From contig NZ_AMRN01000004.1 of NCBI RefSeq assembly GCF_000300275.1, positions 124,001-188,000 on the forward strand: a stretch of 64,000 nt of DNA, in the 5' to 3' direction. Of the stretch, positions 42,632 to 52,195 are shown piece by piece. The number at the start of each line of letters is the position of its first letter. The stretch's first letter is position 1. The position numbers were made by a program, and so were the translations under genes. Source of the stretch: Thalassospira profundimaris WP0211 (GTDB lineage: Bacteria; Pseudomonadota; Alphaproteobacteria; Rhodospirillales; Thalassospiraceae). Below the pieces are notes generated by a model. The model saw nothing but the letters and a program-made list of their open reading frames with translations. It made no database searches and was not told where the DNA came from.

Positions 42632-43498
42632 TCAGGCGGCCTGGGCCCGGGCATATTGCCGTGGGGTTGCCGCCATCAGACGTTTGAAAATCCGCTGGAA
42701 ATGCGCCTGATCAGCAAAGCCGGTTTCAAGCGCGACATCAACGATCTTTTCCCCACGCCGGAGCGCATGGCGTGCGCGCTGCACCCGGCAATTGATCAGA
42801 TAGGCATAAGGCGTCATGCCAAAACTCTTTTTAAACGCCCGCACCAGATAGGACCGGGAATAGCCAACCAGTGCGGCCAAGTCATCCAGACTGATATTTT
42901 CGGCATAATGGGCGCGGATATACTCGCCCACCCGGGCCATCTTGCGATCATGGACCGCACCGTTGGAACGCATCTCTTCGCCCCCCAACACACCGCGCCG
43001 GTCAAGCTGCACATGCAGATCACCAAAAAACGACACCAATGCCGTTTCCTTGCCAAGAATATCGACATCCGGGTTGGCCAGCATATCGGCAAGATCAATC
43101 AAGCCGTCATACAGATGCGGATCGTGGCTGAGCGTGTCGGAAAACATCGCAAACTTGCCGGCTGCATCGGCATCAAGCTCAATCTGCAAATCCAGCAGCC
43201 AGTCCGGATCGACAAACAGCATGTCATAAACCCAGTCCGCGCCCTTGACTGGGTTGCAGCCATGCACATCCTCCGGATTGAGGATCACCACTGAGCCTGC
43301 CTGCGTTTCATGGGTTTTGCCCCGGTTCCAATAGGTGCTGTGACCGCCCTTCACCGTGCCAATGGAAAAGGTATCGTGGCTGTGGCGTTCGTAACAAACA
43401 GCATGCCCGTCCGCCACACGCCGCAATTCGACAAACGGCATCGCATCGTCGCGCCAGAAATGCTGAACAGCTCTCTTTGTTAAAACATCAAACATCAA
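42632..43498 (-). CDS. AraC-family transcriptional regulator
   Basis: 288 residues. An N-terminal cupin-like ligand domain (about 20-130, YERHSHDTFSIGTVKGGHSTYWNRG, ILNPEDVHGCNPV) and a C-terminal double HTH (IRAHYAENISLDDLAALVGYSRSYLVRAFKKSFGMTPYAYL, ending DQAHFQRIFKRLMAATPRQY). Likely controls a nearby transporter such as the LysE exporter. Its upstream region borders the AT-rich RloC-like gene. Confidence 0.9.
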   Translation of the reverse strand: MMFDVLTKRAVQHFWRDDAMPFVELRRVADGHAVCYERHSHDTFSIGTVKGGHSTYWNRGKTHETQAGSVVILNPEDVHGCNPVKGADWVYDMLFVDPDWLLDLQIELDADAAGKFAMFSDTLSHDPHLYDGLIDLADMLANPDVDILGKETALVSFFGDLHVQLDRRGVLGGEEMRSNGAVHDRKMARVGEYIRAHYAENISLDDLAALVGYSRSYLVRAFKKSFGMTPYAYLINCRVQRARHALRRGEKIVDVALETGFADQAHFQRIFKRLMAATPRQYARAQAA

Positions 43499-43606
43499 AT
43501 ACCCCAGCCCGACGAAGACTTAGTGCTTGGATTTTGCTACTCATCTCGATGATCGATAGTTATAGTTGCTGGAATAAACGCAAAAGCAATCAAAAGGTGA
43601 CATCAA

Positions 43607-45892
43607 TTGACTATCGCAAAGATCAACGAAGTCAAGAATGCGGGCATTTGGCATGACTATACAGCCCCTGCAGATGTTCATCTAGCCTCGCGAACACTTG
43701 TATTCGGCTTTAATGGCACCGGTAAGACAACTCTCTCTCGTATACTCGCTTCACTTGAACTGGGTCAGATTTCCCCAAAGCTCCCGAGTACGACTAAATT
43801 CAAGATACAACTGTCTGATGGCAAAACCGTTACTGAGACATTGGAGCAACCTCCTTTGGGGCCCAATTTGCTTGTTTTTAACACGGATTTTGTTGAGCGC
43901 AGCTTTAATTGGGATGAGAGTTCGTCAAGTGGGATTGTGTACATCAGCGAGAAGGAGGCAGGCGCAAAGAAGGCCTTTGATGAATGTAGTGAGAAACTTA
44001 AGCAAAATAAGAAGACACTTCCTTCTCTAAACACTGGAATAAAGGCCACGGAAAAGAGCATACGGGAATTCAAAACTCGCGTTGCCAGAGAAATCCGTGA
44101 GATGACCCCCACAAGCATCTACACTCAAAGCTACGATGCCCGCAAAATACAAGGGCACTATACGAAAAGTAGCTTTGGCAAAAATCTATCCATTAGCAAC
44201 GAAGCTTTATCCCACAATCAGGAAATCCTCAGTCGCAGAAAGCCTCTAGATATAATTGATTTTTCATTCAACTTACCTAGCGGATTAGAGTCTTGGTTAA
44301 AGGAAAGCCAGCGTCTTTTAGAGCGTAGTTCCTCTGACTTAGCTGTTGATGCTCTTGCAGACTATCAAGACGCCTTGCCTTGGATGAAACATGGCCTTGA
44401 TTACCATGAGGACCACGAACTAGAAAAATGCTTACTATGCGATAACCTTTTCCCCAAACAACGGCGGGACTTTCTAAAAACAATTTTCACAGATGCGTGG
44501 AAGAAAGTAGCAGACGATCTAAAAAATGCTGCTGTGGCAGGAGAAGCTCATTTAGAGCGTCTAACATTGTTTTACGGAAACATCCCAAACCCAGAGAAAC
44601 TCTCCGCCGAATTTCGAACAGAATACGAAACGGGATATAAAAATCTGCGCACCCAAACAGAGAAAACTGGTGAAGCAGTAAAATATCTAATTTTTAAACT
44701 CAAAGAAAAAATCGACTCTACATTAAACACGCTAGGACATAGCTCTCCAACTCTTGGAGAAGACATAAAAGACATTATTAGCGACTTCGGGAACCAAGCT
44801 TCAACTCTGGAAAACTTAGCAAAATCTCACAACAAAAAATCAGAAGATTTTGAAAAGGAACAAAAGTCTGCCCTTGGAATCTTGGAAGGTCATGTCCTAT
44901 CAGCCAATCAAGCTACTTGGGATAAATTGCATTCAGATTTATCCGAACAAAAAGCCAATCTCGCCAAAACTGAAGAAGACATTCAAAAGCTCGACAGACA
45001 GTTCGAGAGTTTAAGGAATGAGTTGCAAGATCATGGTGTTGCTGCAGAACGACTTAACGCTCTTCTCTTTTCTTACTTAGGGCACAACAACATATATCTG
45101 ACGGCGGAAGAAGCAGGTGGTTACAAAATTTCTCGGGCAGGAGGAGAACCAGCATTACATCTTAGCGAGGGAGAAAAAACCGCTATTGCTTTCTGCTTCT
45201 TTCTCACCACTCTCGAGGCTGAAGATAAAAAGCTTCAAGACTTGACTCTCATCATTGATGACCCAGTTTCAAGCCTAGACACCTCTGCAAGAACGCATGC
45301 ATTCAGCCTACTATTTAGACAAACAAAAAAATGTGCACAGTTAGTCCTTCTGACTCATAACACTTCATTCATGAATATGGTGAAACGTGAGTTTCAGAAC
45401 CTAGAACATCGTGAGCCTAATACGATATCCCTACTCTCACTTGATTGTCGGAGCTCACCAGACGGATCCCTAAGAAGCACCGCACTTACAAAAATGCATC
45501 CTTTAATGGTAAAGCACCAAAGTGAGTACCATTACTTGTTCCAGTTGGTCCGAACCGCCGCAGTAAAAGACGAAACGGATTACCTTTATCTTCTTCCAAA
45601 TGCCACGCGGAAGCTACTCGACATTTTCACCAATTTTTGCTCTCCAGGGCAGCCCAACTTCGCTGCCGCATTGATGGAACACCACGAAACCGTTAATGGT
45701 AAAATTGATCTAAAGGCACTTGAAAGACTCATTCAAATTGAATCTCATGGGACTATAGAAGGCTTTGGCACGTTGCCAGATTTGACGTTGCGGGATGCCA
45801 TTGGGGCGGCCAAGGCAGCTATTGGATTTATCGAAAGCGTTGCAAAAGACCACTATAGAAAGATGTGTCGAGCGTGTGGATCAGTAGATTAA
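43607..45892 (+). CDS. AAA_13 ATPase, RloC-like putative anticodon nuclease
   Basis: 761 residues with an ABC/SMC-type head: Walker A GFNGTGKTT (Lys40), signature LSEGEKT (519-525), Walker B LIIDDPVSSLD (Asp551-Asp552), His switch LTHN. Coiled-coil arms flank a CxxC hook (CLLC, Cys275/Cys278), in the position of the RloC zinc hook. The C-terminal region has R668-x3-D672 and His714 in IESHGT, matching the layout of the PrrC/RloC tRNA nuclease triad (Arg-x3-Glu, His) with Asp for Glu. RloC-like proteins cut tRNA on DNA damage or phage attack. AT-rich, standalone: probably acquired. Activity is inferred. Confidence 0.8.
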   Translation: MTIAKINEVKNAGIWHDYTAPADVHLASRTLVFGFNGTGKTTLSRILASLELGQISPKLPSTTKFKIQLSDGKTVTETLEQPPLGPNLLVFNTDFVERSFNWDESSSSGIVYISEKEAGAKKAFDECSEKLKQNKKTLPSLNTGIKATEKSIREFKTRVAREIREMTPTSIYTQSYDARKIQGHYTKSSFGKNLSISNEALSHNQEILSRRKPLDIIDFSFNLPSGLESWLKESQRLLERSSSDLAVDALADYQDALPWMKHGLDYHEDHELEKCLLCDNLFPKQRRDFLKTIFTDAWKKVADDLKNAAVAGEAHLERLTLFYGNIPNPEKLSAEFRTEYETGYKNLRTQTEKTGEAVKYLIFKLKEKIDSTLNTLGHSSPTLGEDIKDIISDFGNQASTLENLAKSHNKKSEDFEKEQKSALGILEGHVLSANQATWDKLHSDLSEQKANLAKTEEDIQKLDRQFESLRNELQDHGVAAERLNALLFSYLGHNNIYLTAEEAGGYKISRAGGEPALHLSEGEKTAIAFCFFLTTLEAEDKKLQDLTLIIDDPVSSLDTSARTHAFSLLFRQTKKCAQLVLLTHNTSFMNMVKREFQNLEHREPNTISLLSLDCRSSPDGSLRSTALTKMHPLMVKHQSEYHYLFQLVRTAAVKDETDYLYLLPNATRKLLDIFTNFCSPGQPNFAAALMEHHETVNGKIDLKALERLIQIESHGTIEGFGTLPDLTLRDAIGAAKAAIGFIESVAKDHYRKMCRACGSVD

Positions 45893-45971
45893 CTCTTGGC
45901 TAGCTCAACAATGCTCGATGCCCTCAAATGCGCAGTGGCGCCACTGTCACTGTCTGCTTATAGTGCCCCAA

Positions 45972-48755
45972 ATGTTCGATGATCGTTCCGAAGAGTCCCA
46001 ACCGCGTTTCATGCCGCCCAACGCACCAGTCATGGTCGTCGGATTGCGTCATGCCGTGTTTTTGTCGCCCGATGGCGAGATCGAGGAACTCCCGCACGGG
46101 GCCGCCGCCAAGCGTGCGCGGTCATCACGCCCCATCCTGGTTCATACTCCGGCCTGTGCAAGGCGGCTGAAATCCGATCCGTTTCCGGCCCATGACCTGC
46201 TGGAGCTGTTTGCCTTTGTCCGCCCGGCACAGTTTTGCGTACCGACCCCGCGCGGCATTGCATTGGCGACAGGCCAGAAACCGGCCGATGACCTGATCGG
46301 TCAGGCAGAGGCACTGGCAGAAGCCATGAAACGGCTTTTGCAGGAACTCGCCACCCTCCATCGCAACAAACGCGGTCCGGCCCTGTCGGTTGCATGGCCG
46401 ATGGCGCGCGGCCACTGGCCGTGGGGTGTGTCGGTTCTGGCCGCCCTTGGGGCCGATGGCGATGGCCCGCATCGTTATGCGGTGTATGAGGGCCTTAAAG
46501 TCTGGAAAAAGCTTGGCGAATGGGCCGAACATGCCCCGCCACCGCCACCCGCCAACTATCCGGTTGACCCAAAGGATGCCCGTAAACGCCTCAAGGAACT
46601 TCTGGGTGAAGGGGCCGAAGAACGCCCGCAACAAGCCGATTATGCGTCATCGGTGTGTTCGGCCTTTGGTCCGCGCCTGCATGATGGCGCGCCCAATATC
46701 GTTCTGGCCGAGGCCGGAACGGGGACGGGCAAGACATTGGGTTATGTCGCCCCGGCGTCATTGTGGGCCCAGAAGAATGACGGTGCAGTCTGGATTTCGA
46801 CCTATACCCGTAACCTGCAACGCCAGATCGATCAGGAACTTGATCGCCTGTATGACGATCCCAAGGACAAGCGATTAAAGGCCGTCGTGCGCAAGGGTCG
46901 GGAAAACTATTTCTGCCTGCTCAATTTCGAAGAAGCGCAAAGGCCGCTTAATCAACAACCGCATCAGGCAACGCCACTTGGCCTGATTGCCCGCTGGGCG
47001 TCGCATACCCGTGATGGCGATATGGTTGGGGGTGATTTCCCGGCCTGGCTGACCGAATTGCTGGGCAACCGTTTTACCGGGGCGCTTGCCGATCAGCGCG
47101 GCGAATGTATCTATGCCGCCTGCCCGCATTATTCAAAGTGCTTTGTCGAAAAGACCGTACGCCGGGCCCGCTCGGCCGAGATCGTGGTGGCCAACCATGC
47201 ACTTGTCATGGTGCAGGCGGCACTCGGTGGGCTTGATGATGCCTCCATGCCGACACGTTACGTGTTTGACGAAGGCCATCATCTTTTTGATGCCGCCGAC
47301 AAGGCATTCTCGTCGCACCTGACCGGGATGGAGGGGCAGGAACTCCGTCGTTGGCTTCTGGGGGCAGAGCAAAAAGGATCATCGCGTGCACGTGGCCTGA
47401 AACAGCGGCTTGAAACGCTTATTCTGGATCGTGACGAGCTGCGCGATGCGGTCAATGCGGTGATTGTCGCCGCCCAATGCCTGCCCGAACAGGGTTGGCT
47501 ATCGCGCATTCATGACGGCTCACAACATGCCAAGGGCCCGGCAGAGGTCTTTTTGGCCCATGTCCGGGCACAGGTGATGGCACGTTCCGCCGAGGGGGAT
47601 CGTGGCTATTCAATCGAGACCGATTGCAAACCAGCACTCAACGAAGTTCTTGCCAGTGCAGCGGATCTAGATCGCGCGCTGGAGGCCATGGAAAAACCGG
47701 CCAAATCGCTGATCAAGATCATTGCCCATATGCTCGATGAAAAGGCCGATGAGCTCGACAGCGCTGAACGTCAGCGCCTTGATGCCGCCATCCGCTCGCT
47801 TGAACGCCGCGCGATCATGCAGGTCGGTGCATGGCGTGAAATGCTGGCATCGCTGGTTGAGGAAACACCCAAAACCTTTGTCGACTGGTTTGCAATTGAA
47901 CGCCAGTTTGGCCGGGATTTTGATGTCGGCATGCATCGTCATTACCTTGATCCAACCATCCCGCTGACGACATCGCTTGCGCCTACCGCGCACGGCATGG
48001 TGGTGACGTCCGCGACCCTTCGGGATGGCACGGGCGACGAAGAATTCGACTGGGCCGTGGCCGAGGATCGTACGGGGGCCGCGCACATGCCGCTTCCGGC
48101 CATCCGGGCGGCAATGAAAAGCCCGTATAACTACCGCGAACAAACCCGCGTTTTCATCGTCAATGACCTTGGCCGGGATAACCCGGACCATGTTGCCGCG
48201 GCCTATCGCGAGCTGTTTTTGGCATCTGGCGGCGGTGCGCTCGGCCTGTTTACCGCGATCAACCGGCTGCGGGCGGTGTATGAGCGCCTGACCGGCCCCA
48301 TGGACGAAGCGGGCCTGCAACTTCTGGCCCAGCATATTGATGGCATGGATGTCTCGACCCTGATTGACATTTTCCGGGTGGAGCGCGATGCCTGCTTGCT
48401 CGGCACCGATGCGGTACGTGACGGGGTGGATGTACCGGGCGATAGTTTGCGCCTGATCGTCTTTGACCGCGTGCCATGGCCCCGGCCCGACATTCTGCAC
48501 CGTGCACGCAAGTCAGCCTTCCATGGTGCCCGCTATGACGACATGCTGACAAGGTTGCGCATGAAACAGGCCTTTGGCCGACTTGTCCGGCGTGCCGAAG
48601 ATCGCGGTGTGTTTGTCCTGCTTGATAACCGCATGCCATCGCGGCTTCTGGGTGCCTTCCCTGATGATGTCGAGGTCCAGCGTGTTGGCCTGCGCGAGGC
48701 GATTGAACAAACGCGAAACTTCCTTGGCAAGGATCGGGATAGCGAAGAAGGTTAA
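45972..48755 (+). CDS. DinG/XPD-type ATP-dependent DNA helicase
   Basis: About 927 residues from the chosen start. Superfamily 2 helicase with Walker A AEAGTGTGKT (about 245-255), four Cys consistent with an Fe-S cluster (NYFCLLN, then GECIYAACPHYSKCF), DEGH box (about 433) and C-terminal motifs DAVRDGVDVPGDSLRLIVFDRVPWPRP and KQAFGRLVRRAEDRG. Unwinds DNA in repair. The N-terminal ~200 residues are an extra domain. Start uncertain: ATGs at 45918, 45972 and 46011 all lack a clear ribosome site, perhaps because the upstream region was rearranged with the RloC-like insertion. Confidence 0.88.
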   Translation: MFDDRSEESQPRFMPPNAPVMVVGLRHAVFLSPDGEIEELPHGAAAKRARSSRPILVHTPACARRLKSDPFPAHDLLELFAFVRPAQFCVPTPRGIALATGQKPADDLIGQAEALAEAMKRLLQELATLHRNKRGPALSVAWPMARGHWPWGVSVLAALGADGDGPHRYAVYEGLKVWKKLGEWAEHAPPPPPANYPVDPKDARKRLKELLGEGAEERPQQADYASSVCSAFGPRLHDGAPNIVLAEAGTGTGKTLGYVAPASLWAQKNDGAVWISTYTRNLQRQIDQELDRLYDDPKDKRLKAVVRKGRENYFCLLNFEEAQRPLNQQPHQATPLGLIARWASHTRDGDMVGGDFPAWLTELLGNRFTGALADQRGECIYAACPHYSKCFVEKTVRRARSAEIVVANHALVMVQAALGGLDDASMPTRYVFDEGHHLFDAADKAFSSHLTGMEGQELRRWLLGAEQKGSSRARGLKQRLETLILDRDELRDAVNAVIVAAQCLPEQGWLSRIHDGSQHAKGPAEVFLAHVRAQVMARSAEGDRGYSIETDCKPALNEVLASAADLDRALEAMEKPAKSLIKIIAHMLDEKADELDSAERQRLDAAIRSLERRAIMQVGAWREMLASLVEETPKTFVDWFAIERQFGRDFDVGMHRHYLDPTIPLTTSLAPTAHGMVVTSATLRDGTGDEEFDWAVAEDRTGAAHMPLPAIRAAMKSPYNYREQTRVFIVNDLGRDNPDHVAAAYRELFLASGGGALGLFTAINRLRAVYERLTGPMDEAGLQLLAQHIDGMDVSTLIDIFRVERDACLLGTDAVRDGVDVPGDSLRLIVFDRVPWPRPDILHRARKSAFHGARYDDMLTRLRMKQAFGRLVRRAEDRGVFVLLDNRMPSRLLGAFPDDVEVQRVGLREAIEQTRNFLGKDRDSEEG

Positions 48756-48798
48756 TCGGTTTCTTTGGCCTCAATTGTGACGGCGGAAAGGACGCATC

Positions 48799-50118
48799 AT
48801 GCATGTCATGCTGATGACCTATGGAACGCGCGGTGATGTGCAGCCCTTTGTCGCGCTTGGCCATGGACTGATCCAAAAGGGGCACCGGGTAACGCTCGCC
48901 GCCCCGGAACGCTTTGCCGGTTTTATCACCGATCATGACCTTGAATTCACCCCCCTGACCGATGCGATGATTGCGCTTATGGATGATCCGCAATTTGCCC
49001 GTGCGTCTGATCCGAAGGCATCGACCTTTCAAAAGCTGAGATCATTATTGTCCATCGGCAAAAAGGCGCGCGGTCTTCAGAACACGCTGTTTGATGATAT
49101 ATTCCGCGCCATTGATCAGGCCAAGCCCGACGTCATTGTGTTCCATCCGAAAGCCTTTGGCGCACTGCCGATTGGCAGGCATTTCGGCATCCCGGTTGTG
49201 ATGGCGCAACTGATCCCGTCCTTCCTCCCGACCGGTGATTATCCGCATGTGGGAGTTCCCGATCTTGGTCTGCGTGGAGCCTCAGGTCGCTGGTATAACC
49301 GCGTGACCGGCAAGCTTGTCTACCGGGTTTTGAACGCAACGCTGCGCCGACAGGTTTGTCGGTGGGCAGCAAGACGTCAAAACGGGATCAATGCCAAGTC
49401 TTTGGACATTATGAAGTCCTGCCAGTCCGGAACGCTTCGCATCATTCACGCCTTTAGCAATGCTGTGATCAGTCGCCCCAAAGACTGGCCGACAAATGCA
49501 ACTGTCTCCGGATACTGGTTTTTGGACGGAGCCGCCCAAACAAACCCACCCGATCCGGCATTACAAAACTTTGTCGAAAGCCAAAAGAACCTGATCTATA
49601 TCGGTTTCGGATCAATGCCCGGCAATGATCCGACGGCGATGGCCGAAATGATTGCCGAGGCGGTATCGCAGGCCGGTGTGAGCGCTATCGTTGCAACCGG
49701 CTGGGGCGGCATGGATAACATTAACTGGCCCGCCAACATCCTTGCGGTGCGCGAAGTTCCGCATGACTGGCTGTTCCCGAAAGTCGATATCGTCATTCAC
49801 CATGGCGGGGCTGGTACCTGTGCGGCAGCCCTGCGCGCCGGTCGACCATCCATCATCATCCCGTTTTTCGGTGATCAACCTTTCTGGGCAAAGCGCCTAC
49901 ACAGGCTTGGCGTTGCGCCACGCCCGATCAAGCCCGCGAAACTTGATGCCGCGATGCTGGCCCGGCAAATCAAAACGGTCCTTGAAACGCCGTCCTATCG
50001 CAACAACGCCGAACGCCTCGCAAGCAAGATCGCCAATGAAGACGGCATCACCAATGCGATTGCCGAAATCACGCGCGCCGCTGAGCAATCTGACCTTCCC
50101 AAAACTGGAAGCCTTTGA
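48799..50118 (+). CDS. UGT-like glycosyltransferase (family 1/28)
   Basis: 439 residues, GT-B fold. N-terminal TYGTRGDVQPFVALGHGLIQKGHRVTLAAPE; C-terminal donor-binding motif IYIGFGSMPG, then VPHDWLFPKVDIVIHHGGAGTCAAALRAGRPSIIIPFFGDQPFWA. These resemble sterol/lipid glucosyltransferases; the acceptor is unknown. GGAAAGG lies upstream of the ATG, 43 bp after the helicase gene. Confidence 0.88.
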   Translation: MHVMLMTYGTRGDVQPFVALGHGLIQKGHRVTLAAPERFAGFITDHDLEFTPLTDAMIALMDDPQFARASDPKASTFQKLRSLLSIGKKARGLQNTLFDDIFRAIDQAKPDVIVFHPKAFGALPIGRHFGIPVVMAQLIPSFLPTGDYPHVGVPDLGLRGASGRWYNRVTGKLVYRVLNATLRRQVCRWAARRQNGINAKSLDIMKSCQSGTLRIIHAFSNAVISRPKDWPTNATVSGYWFLDGAAQTNPPDPALQNFVESQKNLIYIGFGSMPGNDPTAMAEMIAEAVSQAGVSAIVATGWGGMDNINWPANILAVREVPHDWLFPKVDIVIHHGGAGTCAAALRAGRPSIIIPFFGDQPFWAKRLHRLGVAPRPIKPAKLDAAMLARQIKTVLETPSYRNNAERLASKIANEDGITNAIAEITRAAEQSDLPKTGSL

Positions 50119-50175
50119 CACATCCCGGCTAAGCGCCTAAACACGATCCAAACAAAGCTTGATGGATCGCAACAC

Positions 50176-50619
50176 GTGCAACGCAAACACCAGATCAGTC
50201 TGATGTTCAGACAGGGCCTTTCGGCACTGGTGGCTGTGGTGTTCCTCGCCAATACCATCATGTTCGGCTTCATGCATATTCCCATGGCAAAGGCCAACGG
50301 GGCATCGCTGGCCTCTGTGATGGATGGGGTGGTGCGCATTCCGATTGTCATTTGCACCGGATCCACTTTCAAAACCGTTCTGGTCCGCGCCGATGGGTTG
50401 CCCGATGAACCGGGCCAGAACGCAGACGCGCCGGATGGCTTTGAATGTGCGCTGTGCGGTTTGGGCAATTATGCCTTTGGCATGCCGGTTACGCCAGAGC
50501 TCCCCAAACTTGAAGCAATCGAACTAAGCAACGCAGTTGCTGCCCTTCACATTACCGCGCGCAAGCATGTTTTCTGTGCGCTTGCGCCATCGCCGCGCGC
50601 GCCACCTGCTGTTTCTTGA
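50176..50619 (+). CDS. DUF2946-like protein, copy 1
   Basis: 147 residues. An N-terminal hydrophobic segment (LSALVAVVFLANTIMFGFMHIPMA, about 14-38) serves as anchor or signal. A CxxC pair in FECALCGLGNY and an additional Cys near ICTG suggest metal binding. The C-terminus ends HVFCALAPSPRAPPA, as in DUF2946-type proteins linked to copper. Probable periplasmic protein, 145 bp upstream of a PepSY membrane protein. A paralogue lies at 55156. GTG start without a strong ribosome site. Confidence 0.7.
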   Translation: MQRKHQISLMFRQGLSALVAVVFLANTIMFGFMHIPMAKANGASLASVMDGVVRIPIVICTGSTFKTVLVRADGLPDEPGQNADAPDGFECALCGLGNYAFGMPVTPELPKLEAIELSNAVAALHITARKHVFCALAPSPRAPPAVS

Positions 50620-50763
50620 CCATTTGCCTTAGCACGCCTGAAAACCCGCAAGTTCCATGACAGGATAATTGCGTGTTCAGGTCTGCTTTTCCCCAAAATT
50701 TTCTGTGCCCTTGACGTGTCGACACACCGTCGCACGCCTTGCGCACATGCATGGACAAGAAAC

Positions 50764-52140
50764 ATGACTGAAACTTCCAAAACCCCGGCATCACAGGGCA
50801 ATACAAGCCTGTATCGCGCTGTCTGGCGCTGGCATTTTTATGCGGGCATTCTGATCCTGCCCTTCATGATCCTGATGGCGATCACAGGGGCGGCTTACAT
50901 CTATCGCGATGAAATCGATGACTGGTATCACGCCGACCTTAAATTCGTTGAGGCATCGGGCAAGACACCCCTTCCGATAAGCCAACAGATTGACGCCGCC
51001 CTCCTTGCGGTTCCGGGCGTTGCCGCCAAAGTCATGCCCCCGGCAAGTCCGGATCGCAGCAGTGAAATCGTCATCGCCACTGAGGCCGGCGGGCGCGAGG
51101 CGGTTTACGTCAATCCTTATACCGGTGACGTTCTGGGCCATATGCCAGATCGAACTACCATCATGTGGGTGGTCCGGCGTATTCACAGCCTTGCCGAGTT
51201 TGGCACCATTCCGAATTACATCATTGAAATTGCATCGGGCTGGGCGATCCTTCTGGTTTTGACCGGGATGTATTTGTGGTGGCCGCGCGGCAGTCAGAAA
51301 GACGGAATTGTCAGCCTGCGCGAAACACCCAAACGCCGCATCTGGTGGCGCGATGCCCACGCAGTCACCGGCATCTTCATTGGTGTTTTCATTATCTTCA
51401 TGGCGGGCACCGGCATGTTCTGGTCGGTGTTCTGGGGCAAGTATGCCAACCAGTTTGCCAATGGCACGCCCAACGGATATCCGTCCGGCGTTCGGGTTGA
51501 GGTGCCGCTTTCGACCATTCCGATGATCGATGCCTTTGGCGACGTTAGTTGGACCAATGAAAACATCCCGCTGCCGCAATCGGTGGATGGTGGAGCCAAT
51601 CCGGTGACAACGCCGAACCCCATCGGGATTGATCAGGCCATCGCAACCTTTAACGATATGGGTCTGACACCGGGCTACGCGGTTGCCCTGCCGCGCACTG
51701 AGACCGGGGTTTATTCGGCGTCGATCTATCCCGATGACCTGTCGCTGCAACGGGTCATTCACCTTGATCAGTATTCCGGAAGGCCCCTGATCGATATGGG
51801 CATTGCCGATTACGGGCCGTTTGGCACGATCATGGAATTTGGCATCAATGTTCACATGGGTCAGGAATTTGGCATCGCCAATCAGATCATGCTGTTGGTG
51901 ATCTGTGCCCTGATCATTTTCATGTCGGTCTCGGCTGGCGTGATGTGGTGGAAACGCCGCCCAGCCGGTGCCCTTGGCGTCCCGCCGATGCCGCGCGACA
52001 CAAGCAAGCTCAAAATGGTCACCGCCATCCTTGCCATTGGCGGCATCATCTATCCGACCGTTGGTGCATCGATGATCGTCATCTGGCTTCTGGATTACCT
52101 TCTGGTCGCCCGCCCGCAACGCAAATTGCGCACGGCGTAA
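50764..52140 (+). CDS. PepSY-associated transmembrane protein
   Basis: 458 residues. A PepSY_TM protein: an N-terminal helix preceded by SLYRAVWRWHFYAGILILPFMILMAITGAAYIYRDEI, a periplasmic PepSY region (AVYVNPYTGDVLGHMPD), another WWRDAHAVTGIFIGVFIIFM helix pair and C-terminal helices (HLDQYSGRPLIDMGIADYGPFG, then FGINVHMGQEFG). Members are often linked to iron-siderophore reduction or copper handling. The ATG at 50764 is preferred over an upstream start at 50716. Its partner is the DUF2946-like gene. Confidence 0.88.
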   Translation: MTETSKTPASQGNTSLYRAVWRWHFYAGILILPFMILMAITGAAYIYRDEIDDWYHADLKFVEASGKTPLPISQQIDAALLAVPGVAAKVMPPASPDRSSEIVIATEAGGREAVYVNPYTGDVLGHMPDRTTIMWVVRRIHSLAEFGTIPNYIIEIASGWAILLVLTGMYLWWPRGSQKDGIVSLRETPKRRIWWRDAHAVTGIFIGVFIIFMAGTGMFWSVFWGKYANQFANGTPNGYPSGVRVEVPLSTIPMIDAFGDVSWTNENIPLPQSVDGGANPVTTPNPIGIDQAIATFNDMGLTPGYAVALPRTETGVYSASIYPDDLSLQRVIHLDQYSGRPLIDMGIADYGPFGTIMEFGINVHMGQEFGIANQIMLLVICALIIFMSVSAGVMWWKRRPAGALGVPPMPRDTSKLKMVTAILAIGGIIYPTVGASMIVIWLLDYLLVARPQRKLRTA

Positions 52141-52153
52141 CCCCTGCTATCTC

Positions 52154-52184
52154 GTCGCGGTCCGGATTACGTTCGGGCCGCGAC
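52154..52184. terminator. hairpin between convergent genes
   Basis: GTCGCGGTCCG (52154-52164) and CGGGCCGCGAC (52174-52184) form an 11-bp stem with one G-U pair. TTTCC follows on the plus strand. Likely bidirectional terminator for the PepSY gene and the P-type ATPase. Confidence 0.65.
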
Positions 52185-52195
52185 TTTCCAACGTT

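Noticed and set aside
50791-52119. Minus-strand frame of 442 codons opposite the PepSY protein.
   Set aside because: Composition is that of an antisense shadow (His/Arg/Gly-rich, no hydrophobic core); the plus strand has clear PepSY motifs.
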